Shown here: positions 53,644 to 62,643 of the stretch, piece by piece
How positions within the stretch are numbered: position 1 is the first letter of the stretch
Layout: each line of letters begins with the position of its first letter
Assembly: GCA_910588815.1 (NCBI GenBank)
Contig: CAJUQY010000005.1
Coordinates: forward strand, 40,891-104,890
DNA: 64,000 bases
Direction: 5' to 3'
Origin: an uncultured Lachnospiraceae bacterium
Lineage (GTDB): Bacteria; Bacillota; Clostridia; Lachnospirales; Lachnospiraceae
The notes under the pieces: model-generated
What the model saw: only the letters and a program-made list of their open reading frames with translations
Databases searched by the model: none
Told to the model about the DNA's origin: nothing
Made by a program: the position numbers and the translations under genes

Positions 53644-54441
53644 ATGCGGCTTGTCAGCATTGCCAGCGGGAGCAGTGGAAACTGCATTTACATGGGGACG
53701 GATACGACACATATCCTCATTGATGCGGGAATTTCCACAAAACGGATCGAGACGGGACTTGCGGCCCTTGGGATCAAGGGGGGAGAGCTTTCAGGGATAC
53801 TGATCACCCATGAACATTCCGACCATATCGGAGGGCTGCGGGTGTTTTCCAAGAGACATGAGATCCCCATTTATACGACGAAGGAGACCTATGAGGGGAT
53901 ACTCTCGTCGAGAAGCGTCGGCGCGCTTCCGGGAGGGCTGCACCGGGAGATTGTCCCGGACGAGGCCTTTTGTATTGGAGACATGACGATCACACCCTTT
54001 TCCATCTGCCATGATGCGGCCAATCCCTGCGCTTTCCGGGTGGACGCGAAGGGGGCTTCGGCGGCGGTGGTCACGGATCTGGGGAATTACAGCCAGTATA
54101 CCGTCAACCATCTTCTGGGGCTGGATGCAGTGCTTTTGGAAGCAAATCACGACGTCCGTATGCTGGAGACGGGACCTTATCCCTATTATTTAAAAAAACG
54201 AATTATGGGAAATGAGGGGCATCTTTCCAACGACTCTGCCGGGCGGCTTCTGGGAGAGCTCCTCCATGACGGGTTTCAGAAAGCGCTTCTCGGGCATCTG
54301 TCGAAGGAAAACAATTTTGCGGATCTGGCCTATGAGACGGTGCGGCTGGAGATTACCGAGGGGGAGAATGCCTATCAGGGAACGGATTTTGACATTGCGG
54401 TGGCCGACAGAAACCTCATGTCGGAAATCATTTACATTTAA
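53644..54441 (+). CDS. MBL-fold metallohydrolase, WalJ/YycJ type
   Basis: A 265-residue beta-lactamase-fold hydrolase. Start at 53644 behind GAGGAAGAGAG; a weaker ATG lies at 53617. LVSIASGSSGNC and ITHEHSDHIGGL (the metal motif) are typical of the YycJ/WalJ family, linked in other Firmicutes to cell-wall and DNA-repair control. No walRK genes are adjacent here. Confidence 0.87.
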   Translation: MRLVSIASGSSGNCIYMGTDTTHILIDAGISTKRIETGLAALGIKGGELSGILITHEHSDHIGGLRVFSKRHEIPIYTTKETYEGILSSRSVGALPGGLHREIVPDEAFCIGDMTITPFSICHDAANPCAFRVDAKGASAAVVTDLGNYSQYTVNHLLGLDAVLLEANHDVRMLETGPYPYYLKKRIMGNEGHLSNDSAGRLLGELLHDGFQKALLGHLSKENNFADLAYETVRLEITEGENAYQGTDFDIAVADRNLMSEIIYI

Positions 54442-54525
54442 AGGTGAGAAAGAAGAGCTTCTTTCCGGGAGAACGGGTTTGATATAGAGCAGCTATCATA
54501 CATAGAAACGAGGAGAATTCGTATT

Positions 54526-54798
54526 ATGAAAAAGACAATCATTACAGTGGTAGGAAAAGACACCGTAGGGATTATCGCAAAGATATGTACCTATCTGGCA
54601 AACAACCGCATCAACATTGAAGACATTTCCCAGACCATCCTTCAGGGGTATTTCAATATGATGATGATCGTGGATGCCAATGAATCGGCAAAGCCCTTCG
54701 GGGATATGGTAGAGGAATTGGACCAGATTGGCGACGAGATCGGTGTAAAGATTCGCTGTCAGCATGAAGATATCTTCAATAAAATGCATAGAATTTAA
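54526..54798 (+). CDS. ACT-domain protein (UPF0237)
   Basis: A 90-residue single ACT domain (TVVGKDTVGIIAKICTYL at the start), a small ligand-binding regulator. It sits 11 bases before the PFL-family gene, a pair that is conserved across many bacteria; the ACT protein is presumed to sense an amino acid for it. Confidence 0.9.
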   Translation: MKKTIITVVGKDTVGIIAKICTYLANNRINIEDISQTILQGYFNMMMIVDANESAKPFGDMVEELDQIGDEIGVKIRCQHEDIFNKMHRI

Positions 54799-54809
54799 GA
54801 GGGATGGCC

Positions 54810-56174
54810 ATGATAAACAGATTTGAAGTGGATGAGACCAACAAGATGATTGAGCAGGAGAGGCTGGATGTCCGCACCATTACCATGGGGATCAGCCTCC
54901 TGGACTGCATTGATTCTGATATGGAGAGGGTAAACGAAAAGATTTATGAGAAGATTGTCACCAGGGCCAGGGATCTGGTAAAGGTGGGCCGTGAGATCGA
55001 GGTGAAATACGGGATTCCCATTGTCAATAAAAGAATTTCCGTGACGCCCATGGCTCTGGTGGGAAGTGCCGCCTGCAAAACGACAGCAGATTTTGTCTCC
55101 CTGGCGAAAACCCTGGACCGGGCTGCCAGGGAGGTGAAGGTGAATTTCATCGGCGGATATTCTGCTCTGGTGGGCAAGGGCATGACGCCGGCGGAGGAGC
55201 TTTTGATCCGTTCCATTCCGGAAGCTCTGGCTTCCACGGAGCGGGTCTGCAGCTCTGTCAATGTGGGTTCCACGAAGACAGGGATCAATATGGATGCGGT
55301 GAAGCTCATGGGGCGGGTCATCAAGGAGACGGCGAGGGCCACAAAGGAGGCGGACAGCTTAGGCTGCGCCAAGCTGGTGGTATTCTGCAATGCGCCGGAT
55401 GACAATCCCTTTATGGCGGGGGCTTTCCACGGGGTGACGGAGGCGGACGCTGTGATCAACGTGGGGGTCAGCGGCCCCGGTGTGGTAAAGACGGCTCTGG
55501 AAAAGATACGGGGTGAGAATTTTGAGACCCTCTGTGAAACCATCAAAAAAACGGCCTTCAAGGTGACGCGCGTGGGACAATTGGTGGCCAAGGAGGCTTC
55601 CGAATGTCTGGGTGTGCCCTTTGGAATTGTGGATCTCTCTCTGGCGCCTACACCGGCAGTGGGGGACAGTGTGGCGGAAATTCTGGAGGAGATCGGCCTG
55701 GAGCGCGTGGGTGCCCCCGGCACCACGGCGGCCCTTGCGCTCTTGAATGACCAGGTGAAAAAGGGCGGCGTCATGGCTTCCTCCTATGTGGGCGGCCTTT
55801 CGGGGGCTTTTATCCCGGTCAGTGAGGATCAGGGGATGATCGATGCGGTGAACCAAAATGCGCTGACTTTGGAAAAACTGGAGGCCATGACTTGTGTCTG
55901 CTCCGTGGGCCTTGATATGATTGCCGTTCCGGGAGACACGACGCCGGAGACGATTTCCGGGATTATTGCCGACGAAGCAGCCATCGGCATGGTGAATCAA
56001 AAGACCACGGCGGTCCGTCTGATCCCGGCGGAGGGAAAGAAGGCAGGGGACGTGGTGGAGTTCGGAGGGCTTTTGGGATACGCGCCGGTGATGCCTGTGA
56101 ATGGGTATTCCTGTGCGGATTTTGTGAACCGGGGAGGGAGAATTCCGGCGCCGATTCACAGTTTTAAAAACTAA
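54810..56174 (+). CDS. PFL-family protein (UPF0210/DUF711)
   Basis: A 454-residue protein from the ATG at 54810, six bases after GAGGG. TITMGISLLDCID near the N-terminus, NVGSTKTGINMDAV, and LSLAPTPAVGDSVAEIL and GAPGTTAALALL later are family-conserved. The structural relation to pyruvate formate-lyase-like barrels is known, the function is not. Paired with the ACT gene. Confidence 0.9.
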   Translation: MINRFEVDETNKMIEQERLDVRTITMGISLLDCIDSDMERVNEKIYEKIVTRARDLVKVGREIEVKYGIPIVNKRISVTPMALVGSAACKTTADFVSLAKTLDRAAREVKVNFIGGYSALVGKGMTPAEELLIRSIPEALASTERVCSSVNVGSTKTGINMDAVKLMGRVIKETARATKEADSLGCAKLVVFCNAPDDNPFMAGAFHGVTEADAVINVGVSGPGVVKTALEKIRGENFETLCETIKKTAFKVTRVGQLVAKEASECLGVPFGIVDLSLAPTPAVGDSVAEILEEIGLERVGAPGTTAALALLNDQVKKGGVMASSYVGGLSGAFIPVSEDQGMIDAVNQNALTLEKLEAMTCVCSVGLDMIAVPGDTTPETISGIIADEAAIGMVNQKTTAVRLIPAEGKKAGDVVEFGGLLGYAPVMPVNGYSCADFVNRGGRIPAPIHSFKN

Positions 56175-56360
56175 AAGACATAGAAACCGTAGACGGGACG
56201 AGAGCAGGAAAAAGAAAATATTACATATAGTAAGCAGGATGTCACATGTAATTCTTTGTCAAAATGATGTAAAATGATAACTGCGTGTTGCTGTTTTGTG
56301 TGTAAAATCACAAAAAGCAAAAAACAAACACGTGGATATAGGGAAAGGAGAAACAAGACA

Positions 56361-57608
56361 ATGAAAAGATGGATTGCACTGTTACTGGCGGCTGTACTGA
56401 CCATGTCGGCGCTGGCCGGCTGCGGCGGCGACGACAAAAAGGACGACGGCGCGAAGAATGAGACGCAGGCGGCCAAAGACGAGGGGGATGACGCTGAGCC
56501 TGCAGAGGGAAGCGATGATCCCATCGTGTTCGCGTACTCAGGTCCGCTGACCGGCGACAACGCAGAGTACGGTTTACTGTTCAAGAATGCCGTTGAACTC
56601 GCCGTAAAGCAGCAGAATGAAAAGGGCGGCGTACTTGGGCGTCAGATTGAAGTCATCGAATTCGATGACAAAAACTCTGCTGAGGAGGCCGGCTCCATCG
56701 CCGAGCAGATCGTAGGAAATGATGATGTTGTCGCCGTGTTCGGACATTTCGCCAGCGGCGTTGCCATGACGGCGGCTCAGATCTATCAGGAGACAGGGGT
56801 TGTGCTGATGAGCGCTTCCGCTTCTCACGTAGATTATTCTTCCATCGGTGATTACATCTTCAGAAACAACGTTACACAGAAGATGGAGGCTACCAACTGC
56901 CTGCAGATCGCCATTGGCAGCGGCGCCAAAAAGATCGGTGTCCTGAAGCTTAAGACAGACTGGGGCGAGAGCGCTTCCACTTGTTTCATGGAAGGCTGGG
57001 AGAAGATCAAGGACAAGGTTGACTGCGAACTGGTTGCACAGGAAGAGTTCGTGGACGGGACCACAGACTACTCTTCCAACATCACGAAGTTTGAGGAAGC
57101 CGGCTGTGACTGCATCGTGGTTCTCGGCATGTACGGTTCCCTTGGGCCCTTCGCGAAACAGTACCGTCAGATCAATCAGGACGGCCTGCTGATCTCCGTA
57201 GGTTCCTCCTACACCACAGAGTTAATCAACCTGGCCGGTGAGGCTGCGGAAGGGATCCAGTTCCCCGGCGGCATGAACGCCGACAGTACGGACCCCAAGG
57301 TCAAAGCTTATGTAGATGCTTACAAAGAGTATGCGGACGGCAAGGTTCCCGAAAATATGTCCGCGCAGACTTATGAGAACGTTCAGATGGTCATTCAGGC
57401 GATCGAGAACGCCGGAAGCGCTGACAGAGAGGCTATCAAGGATGAGCTTTATAATATGACCTTTGAGGGCATTACCGGTACGCTTTCTTATGATGAAATC
57501 GGCGACGCCGTAAAGACCCAGGTTTGGTATGTTGTAAAGGACGGCAAATTCGTGGAGTCTGACAAGAAGCTTCAGCTTTGGGACGACTTTGAGGCATCTT
57601 TACAGTAA
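56361..57608 (+). CDS. Branched-chain amino acid-type ABC transporter substrate-binding lipoprotein
   Basis: A 415-residue lipoprotein starting at 56361. A signal peptide with lipobox LAGC (Cys21) is followed by an acidic linker and a type 1 periplasmic-binding fold (IVFAYSGPLTGDNAEYG). The highly regular codon use differs from the neighbours and suggests strong expression. First gene of the liv-type operon. No good promoter was identified in the 190 bases upstream, which carry several inverted TTACAT/ATGTAA segments. Ligand: branched-chain or related amino acids or their derivatives. Confidence 0.9.
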   Translation: MKRWIALLLAAVLTMSALAGCGGDDKKDDGAKNETQAAKDEGDDAEPAEGSDDPIVFAYSGPLTGDNAEYGLLFKNAVELAVKQQNEKGGVLGRQIEVIEFDDKNSAEEAGSIAEQIVGNDDVVAVFGHFASGVAMTAAQIYQETGVVLMSASASHVDYSSIGDYIFRNNVTQKMEATNCLQIAIGSGAKKIGVLKLKTDWGESASTCFMEGWEKIKDKVDCELVAQEEFVDGTTDYSSNITKFEEAGCDCIVVLGMYGSLGPFAKQYRQINQDGLLISVGSSYTTELINLAGEAAEGIQFPGGMNADSTDPKVKAYVDAYKEYADGKVPENMSAQTYENVQMVIQAIENAGSADREAIKDELYNMTFEGITGTLSYDEIGDAVKTQVWYVVKDGKFVESDKKLQLWDDFEASLQ

Positions 57609-57629
57609 GAAGCAGACGGGAGGCAAAAA

Positions 57630-58505
57630 ATGACTGCCCAATATATAGTCAACGGCCTGACCATGGGACTGATCTATGCGCTGATTGCCATCGGTTACTC
57701 CCTTGTGTTTGGTATTTTGAGAATGATCAATATGGCTCATGGCGCCGTCTATGCATTTGGCGCCCACATGATCCTGATGTTTGTCACGTGGAATCTGGGA
57801 GCAATACCTGCGGTAATACTGAGCATCATCCTTACCGGTGGTCTGCTGGTGGCTTATGATCGGTCAATCCTGGCGATCCTTCGTAAAAAGAAGGCGCCGG
57901 GGATTGCCGCCCTGATTACCACGATCGGCTTTTCACATATCCTGACCAACGGCCTGCAGATTGCCTTTGGTACGGAGATCAAATCCTTTCCGGCGCTTCT
58001 TGGCAACAAGATGATCCAGATCGGAAATGTAAAATTCGCATTTTCTCAGGTCTATATCCTGGTGGTTTCCATCCTGCTTCTGATGGGGCTGACTCTGATG
58101 ATCAACAAAACCAAGATCGGGCTTGCCATGCGGGCGGTAGAGCAGAATTCCAGGGCTGCGGACCTGATGGGTATCAACGCGAAAGCGGTCATCAGCGTGA
58201 CCTTTTTCTTGAGCGGAATGTCTGCCGTGATCGCGGCTCTTCTGCTTGCAAGCTATTATCAGACCGTGTACCCTACCATGGGCGTCATGATCGGCCTGAA
58301 AGGATTCTCCGCGTCGGTGCTGGGAGGTATCGGTTCCCTTTACGGAGCGGCGGTCGGAGGGATTATCCTTGGCCTTGCGGAAAGCCTGACGGTACAGTTT
58401 CTGTCGGGGGCATACCGCGATGCGGTTGCATTTATCCTGCTGTTTTTAATCCTGATCGTCAGACCCAACGGACTGTTTGGCAAAGCGAAGATTTCTAAAG
58501 TATAA
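57630..58505 (+). CDS. livH: Branched-chain amino acid ABC transporter permease (LivH)
   Basis: A 291-residue permease with about eight membrane segments. MTAQYIVNGLTMGLIYALIA and the GxG-rich LGGIGSLYGAAVGGIILGLAE are typical of LivH. Follows the binding protein by 21 bases. Confidence 0.92.
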   Translation: MTAQYIVNGLTMGLIYALIAIGYSLVFGILRMINMAHGAVYAFGAHMILMFVTWNLGAIPAVILSIILTGGLLVAYDRSILAILRKKKAPGIAALITTIGFSHILTNGLQIAFGTEIKSFPALLGNKMIQIGNVKFAFSQVYILVVSILLLMGLTLMINKTKIGLAMRAVEQNSRAADLMGINAKAVISVTFFLSGMSAVIAALLLASYYQTVYPTMGVMIGLKGFSASVLGGIGSLYGAAVGGIILGLAESLTVQFLSGAYRDAVAFILLFLILIVRPNGLFGKAKISKV

Positions 58506-58520
58506 ATGGAGGAGTGAAAC

Positions 58521-59516
58521 ATGGATAAGAGAGATAAGATTATCTGGCTCGTTCTCCTTGTCGCCCTCATCGCTTTTCCGGCAGTGGGATTGAGCAGATA
58601 TCTGCAAAGAGTTTCGAGTTTGATTTTTATTTACATGATTCTGGCTTTAAGCCTGAACATCATTACCGGCTACATGGGGCAGGTTTCCTTGGGGCATGCC
58701 GCCTTTTATGCTATAGGGGCCTATACTTCGTCACTGCTTTCAGAGCATTTCGGCTGGAATTTTCTGCTGACCTGCGTATGTGCGGTTGTGATGACGGGTT
58801 TTATAGGCTGGCTTTTCAGTATTCCGACTATGAAGCTTTCCGGAACGTATCTGGCGATTATTACCATGGGTTTCGGAGAGATTATCAAGGTGCTGATTGT
58901 CAACTGGGAGTCTCTGACTCACGGTACTTATGGTGTCCAGAGGATTGCAAAGCCGGAATTTTTCGGCCTTGAGCTGAAGACCACCAACAACGGAATGTAT
59001 TATCTCTGCCTGGTGTTTTTGGTGCTGGCGGTTTTATTCTGTATTGCCATTGAGCGTTCCAAGCTGGGGCGGACGCTGCGGGCGATCAAGGACGATCCGC
59101 TGGCAGCTTCCCTGATGGGAATCGAATTGAGTCATTATAAGAGACTGGCATTTACGCTCTCCACGGCTTTGGCCGGGGCGGCGGGCGCGTTATACGCACA
59201 TCTTTCCGGTTACATAGATGCGAATTCATTCAACTCCGACGTATCCACGATGATCTTAAGTATCGTTATCTTTGGCGGTATGGGTTCTATCAAGGGTATG
59301 ATTCTTGGCGCCGCGATTCTGGTGTCCTTCCCGGAGGTGTTCCGTTTTGTGGCCGAGTACCGGTTTGTCGTGTATGGCCTGATCCTGATTCTTATGATGG
59401 TATTCCGTACCGACGGTCTCCTGGGCGGAAACAGCAAACGTCCGTACACGTTCCCCAGGTTTGTCAAAGTGAAGGAAGGGGAGGTGAAGTCAGATGGCGC
59501 TGCTGGAGGTCAGTAA
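58521..59516 (+). CDS. livM: Branched-chain amino acid ABC transporter permease (LivM)
   Basis: A 331-residue permease with about nine membrane segments. NIITGYMGQVSLGHAAFYAI and VIFGGMGSIKGMILGA are the family motifs. Its end overlaps livG by 23 bases, so translation is coupled. Confidence 0.92.
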   Translation: MDKRDKIIWLVLLVALIAFPAVGLSRYLQRVSSLIFIYMILALSLNIITGYMGQVSLGHAAFYAIGAYTSSLLSEHFGWNFLLTCVCAVVMTGFIGWLFSIPTMKLSGTYLAIITMGFGEIIKVLIVNWESLTHGTYGVQRIAKPEFFGLELKTTNNGMYYLCLVFLVLAVLFCIAIERSKLGRTLRAIKDDPLAASLMGIELSHYKRLAFTLSTALAGAAGALYAHLSGYIDANSFNSDVSTMILSIVIFGGMGSIKGMILGAAILVSFPEVFRFVAEYRFVVYGLILILMMVFRTDGLLGGNSKRPYTFPRFVKVKEGEVKSDGAAGGQ

Positions 59517-60270
59517 TGTATCCAAACAGTTCGGAGGCCTTTCGGCCGTGAGCGAAGTTAATTTTTATGTGGATCAGGGAGAGATCATCAGTGTGATCGG
59601 ACCCAACGGTGCAGGGAAGACGACGATTTTTAATCTTCTGACCGGCGTCTATGACGTTACAGAGGGGAAGATCATCTTCAATGGCGAGGAGATCCAGAAT
59701 AAGAAGGTGCAGTATATTGTAAATGCGGGGATTGCCAGAACATTCCAGAACATCCGCCTTTTCAAGAACATGCGGACCATTGAGAATGTTATGATCGGAT
59801 TCCATCAGAATACGAAGTACAATACCTTTGATTCCACCTTCCGCACTCCCAGGTTCCGGAAGTATGAGAAGGAGGCCCATGAGAAGGCTGTGGAGATTTT
59901 GGATTCACTGGGCTTTGGAAAATATATCCACAGCTACGCGGGAAATCTTCCTTACGGTGAGCAGAGAAAGCTGGAGATCGCCCGCGCCATAGCGACCGGG
60001 GCGAAGCTTCTGCTTTTGGATGAGCCCGCCGCCGGAATGAACCCTCAGGAATCCGAGGAACTCCTGCAGTTTATCAAGGAGCTTCGGGAAAAAGGCTTTA
60101 CCATTATCCTGATCGAGCACGATATGAGTGTGGTTATGAATATTTCCGACCGGATCTATGTGCTGGACCATGGCAGGATGATCGCGGACGGCCTTCCGGA
60201 GGAGATCGCCAATAACCAGATGGTAGTTGAAGCTTATTTAGGAAAGAGTGAAGACGATGTTGCGGATTAA
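59494..60270 (+). CDS. livG: Branched-chain amino acid ABC transporter ATPase (LivG)
   Basis: A 258-residue ATPase. Walker A GPNGAGKTT, signature LPYGEQRKLEIARA (the LivG-type variant of LSGGQ) and Walker B LLLLDEPAAGMNP. Overlaps both livM and livF. Confidence 0.94.
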   Translation: MALLEVSNVSKQFGGLSAVSEVNFYVDQGEIISVIGPNGAGKTTIFNLLTGVYDVTEGKIIFNGEEIQNKKVQYIVNAGIARTFQNIRLFKNMRTIENVMIGFHQNTKYNTFDSTFRTPRFRKYEKEAHEKAVEILDSLGFGKYIHSYAGNLPYGEQRKLEIARAIATGAKLLLLDEPAAGMNPQESEELLQFIKELREKGFTIILIEHDMSVVMNISDRIYVLDHGRMIADGLPEEIANNQMVVEAYLGKSEDDVAD

Positions 60271-60967
60271 TTCGATGAATACATATTACGGAAATATCCA
60301 TGCTCTGAAGGGCATTGACTTTGAAGTCAATGATGGAGAGCTGGTTACGCTGATCGGAAGCAACGGAGCCGGGAAGTCGACCACTCTTCTTACCATCGCA
60401 GGTGTGTTAAAGGCTGCCGCAGGGAGCAGGATAGAGTTTGACGGGCAGGATCTGACCCGTATGTCGCCGCCACAGATCGTGAAGCTGGGCGTAACCTTGA
60501 GCCCGGAAGGGCGTGAGGTGTTCCCGGAGCTTTCTGTGGAGGATAACCTGAAGCTGGGCGCATACTGCAGAAAAGATGCGAAGGAGATCCAGAATTCCTT
60601 TGAGTATGTGTATGACCTGTTCCCCAGGCTTCTGGAGAGGAAGAAACAGCAGGCGGGAACCCTTTCCGGAGGTGAGCAGCAAATGCTTGCCATCGGCCGG
60701 GCGCTCATGAACAAGCCGAAGCTTTTGATGTTAGACGAACCCTCCATGGGCCTGGCCCCCAATTTGGTACTGGAAATTTTCCGGCTGATTAAGGAAATCC
60801 ACAAACAGGGAACCACGATTCTTTTGGTGGAACAGAATGCCAATATGGCGTTAAAGATCGCAGACCGCTGCTATGTCCTTGAGGTAGGGACGGTGAAGTT
60901 CAGCGGGGGCGCGAAGGAGATGCAGAATAACGACGAGGTAAGGAAAGCTTATCTCGGCAGCAAGTAA
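60257..60967 (+). CDS. livF: Branched-chain amino acid ABC transporter ATPase (LivF)
   Basis: A 236-residue ATPase from the ATG at 60257 (a GTG at 60248 is the alternative; AGGAAAG lies upstream). Walker A GSNGAGKST, signature LSGGEQQMLAIGRAL, Walker B LLMLDEPSMGLAP. Completes the transporter. Confidence 0.94.
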   Translation: MLRINSMNTYYGNIHALKGIDFEVNDGELVTLIGSNGAGKSTTLLTIAGVLKAAAGSRIEFDGQDLTRMSPPQIVKLGVTLSPEGREVFPELSVEDNLKLGAYCRKDAKEIQNSFEYVYDLFPRLLERKKQQAGTLSGGEQQMLAIGRALMNKPKLLMLDEPSMGLAPNLVLEIFRLIKEIHKQGTTILLVEQNANMALKIADRCYVLEVGTVKFSGGAKEMQNNDEVRKAYLGSK

Positions 60968-60995
60968 GGTAACCGGGCCTTTCGGCTTAGGGTAA

Positions 60996-61013
60996 CCGGG
61001 AAGCTTTTCCCGG
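60996..61013 (+). promoter_or_regulatory. Hairpin between livF and the ATC hydrolase-family gene
   Basis: CCGGGAA/TTCCCGG is a perfect seven-pair hairpin with a short loop, preceded by two direct copies of GGTAACCGGG 22 bases apart. No T-run, so more likely an mRNA processing or stability element than a terminator. Confidence 0.45.
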
Positions 61014-61043
61014 ATAAATAATAAATAAGGAGAACATACGATT

Positions 61044-61547
61044 ATGGCAAAGTACAATGAGAACAAACCTGTGCATACAGGAGATCCTGTGGTGGAGGCA
61101 AAGCGCAGCTGCATTGAGCATCGCGCATACTGGATGGCACTGCTTTTGGATGAGGTGAGAAAAGCAGGCGGCGACATGGAAAAGGTCGGCCGTGCCGCTA
61201 TCAACCGCTGCGGATGCTTCCAGATCAACGAGAATTTCAAGGACAAAATGGATGATAAAATGAGTATGAAGGAATTCGGCGCTCATTTTGTCGCAGAGCC
61301 GGTGACTTTTGAGAATAAGGTTGTGGAAATCAGCGACGATGTGATGCATGTGGAGATGCATTACTGTCCTCTGTTAAATGCCTGGAGGAAGCTGGGCTTT
61401 TCCGATGAGGACTGCGCCCTGTTCTGCGATATCGCCATGGAAGGCGACAGACAGTTTGCGAAGGATATGAACTGTGAGTTTGCTCTGCCGAAGAAGATTG
61501 CGGATGGCGACGACTGCTGCGACCTTTGCTTCACCAGAAAGAAATAA
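61044..61547 (+). CDS. L-2-amino-thiazoline-4-carboxylic acid hydrolase-family protein
   Basis: A 167-residue Cys-rich protein with AAGGAG upstream. RRSC-like KRSCIEHRAYWMALL, NRCGCFQ, MHYCPLLNAWRKLG and the final DDCCDLCF match the ATC hydrolase family as it occurs in Clostridia. True ATC hydrolase opens a thiazoline ring on the way to L-cysteine; many family members are uncharacterised. Placed after the liv transporter and before the terminator, it likely acts on an imported amino-acid derivative. Confidence 0.75.
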   Translation: MAKYNENKPVHTGDPVVEAKRSCIEHRAYWMALLLDEVRKAGGDMEKVGRAAINRCGCFQINENFKDKMDDKMSMKEFGAHFVAEPVTFENKVVEISDDVMHVEMHYCPLLNAWRKLGFSDEDCALFCDIAMEGDRQFAKDMNCEFALPKKIADGDDCCDLCFTRKK

Positions 61548-61568
61548 AAAGCGTTATCATGTACATTG

Positions 61569-61602
61569 AACCGGGCAGCTGGCCAAGCTGTCCGGTTTTT
61601 CC
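61569..61602 (+). terminator. Rho-independent terminator of the liv operon
   Basis: ACCGGGCAGCTGG pairs with CCAAGCTGTCCGGT and is followed by TTTTTCCTTTTT. Confidence 0.88.
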
Positions 61603-61662
61603 TTTTTGTACTCGATGGTTCAGCTCCCGGCAGGGGAAACTCAAAAACTTTTCTCAGAGAAA

Positions 61663-61691
61663 TTGACAAAAAATTTCTTTATTGATATGAT
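61663..61691 (+). promoter_or_regulatory. Promoter of the AraC-family regulator gene
   Basis: TTGACA (61663-61668), 17-base spacer, TATGAT (61686-61691). A second possible promoter lies just downstream: TATTGA (61680-61685), 17 bases, TATAAT (61703-61708). Confidence 0.65.
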
Positions 61692-61738
61692 TAGAGACAG
61701 GGTATAATAGCTGTCTACTATAAATGAGAGGGAGTTTT

Positions 61739-62608
61739 ATGGGCTTAGAAAAAAATCTTTTTGAAGAAGTGGAGGCCCCATCTTTTCATGTCGGCCCTAC
61801 GGTGATCTACACGGGGCGCATGAGGAGGGAAAAGGATTGGGAATGCCAGCCGCATTTTCATGAATGTGCGGAAATTCTTTTTTGCGTTGATGGTATAGGT
61901 ACGGTGTGGATTGAGGGGAAAGAGTATTCGATCGGCGCAGGAGATATTGCAATTTTTAATCCTTATGTGTCTAATGCCTCAGGGAGCCGTTTGGGGAAAG
62001 AGCTGGAATTCTTCTTTATGGGGATCACGGATTTTTGCTATCCTCCTTTTCCCTACAATGTGTTGATGCCGGAGAAGAGTCCCGTATTTTCGACAGGACC
62101 CTACAAAAACCAGTTGGCCTTTTATTTTCAGGAGCTTTTGAGGGAAACCTCCAATCCCGAGATTCTTTATATGCCGGCGGCTTCGGCCCTGGCCAATGTG
62201 ATTGCCGTTCAGGTGCTTAGGATTCATCAGTTTAACAATCTGATGGAGAAGGACAGGGCAAAAGCTAAATGCCACAGCCACTTTATCAAAGATTATATTG
62301 ATAAGAATTATAGTCAGACCATCAATTTGGATACCTTGTCTGAGGCCTCCTATATCAGCAAATCTTATATCAGTCACCAGTTTAAAAAGGACATGGGCAT
62401 GTCTCCCATAGACTATTTGATTAAAAAGCGGATCGAAATTGCCAGATATCTGCTGCTGAACACAGATTATACGGTGACAGAGGTGGCCAAGCAGGTGGGA
62501 TATGATAACCCTCTGTATTTCAGCGCCTTGTTTAAGAAGCACACTGGTATGTCGCCGACGGAGTATCGGAAAACTTACAGACGGGAAGAGACTTTCTTTC
62601 TTGTGTAG
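61739..62608 (+). CDS. AraC-family transcriptional regulator with cupin sensor
   Basis: A 289-residue regulator. The start at 61739 follows GAGAGGGAG. The N-terminal cupin domain (QPHFHECAEILFC) binds a small ligand, usually a sugar. Two helix-turn-helix motifs lie at the C-terminus (LDTLSEASYISKSYISHQF and VTEVAKQVGYDNPLYFSALF), ending with the GMSPTEYRK signature. The target is unknown; no sugar operon lies next to it in the window. Confidence 0.92.
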   Translation: MGLEKNLFEEVEAPSFHVGPTVIYTGRMRREKDWECQPHFHECAEILFCVDGIGTVWIEGKEYSIGAGDIAIFNPYVSNASGSRLGKELEFFFMGITDFCYPPFPYNVLMPEKSPVFSTGPYKNQLAFYFQELLRETSNPEILYMPAASALANVIAVQVLRIHQFNNLMEKDRAKAKCHSHFIKDYIDKNYSQTINLDTLSEASYISKSYISHQFKKDMGMSPIDYLIKKRIEIARYLLLNTDYTVTEVAKQVGYDNPLYFSALFKKHTGMSPTEYRKTYRREETFFLV

Positions 62609-62610
62609 AA

Positions 62611-62643
62611 TCGGGAGAGGACGAAAGGTCCTCTCCCGGTTTC
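62611..62643. terminator. Bidirectional terminator between araC-like gene and tmcAL
   Basis: CGGGAGAGGAC and GTCCTCTCCCG form an eleven-pair hairpin with a GAAAG loop, with T-rich flanks on both strands. It serves the two convergent genes. Confidence 0.8.

Noticed and set aside
56250..56266. CodY-box-like sequence before the liv operon
   Set aside because: At least four mismatches to the consensus AATTTTCWGAAAATT; too weak to list.
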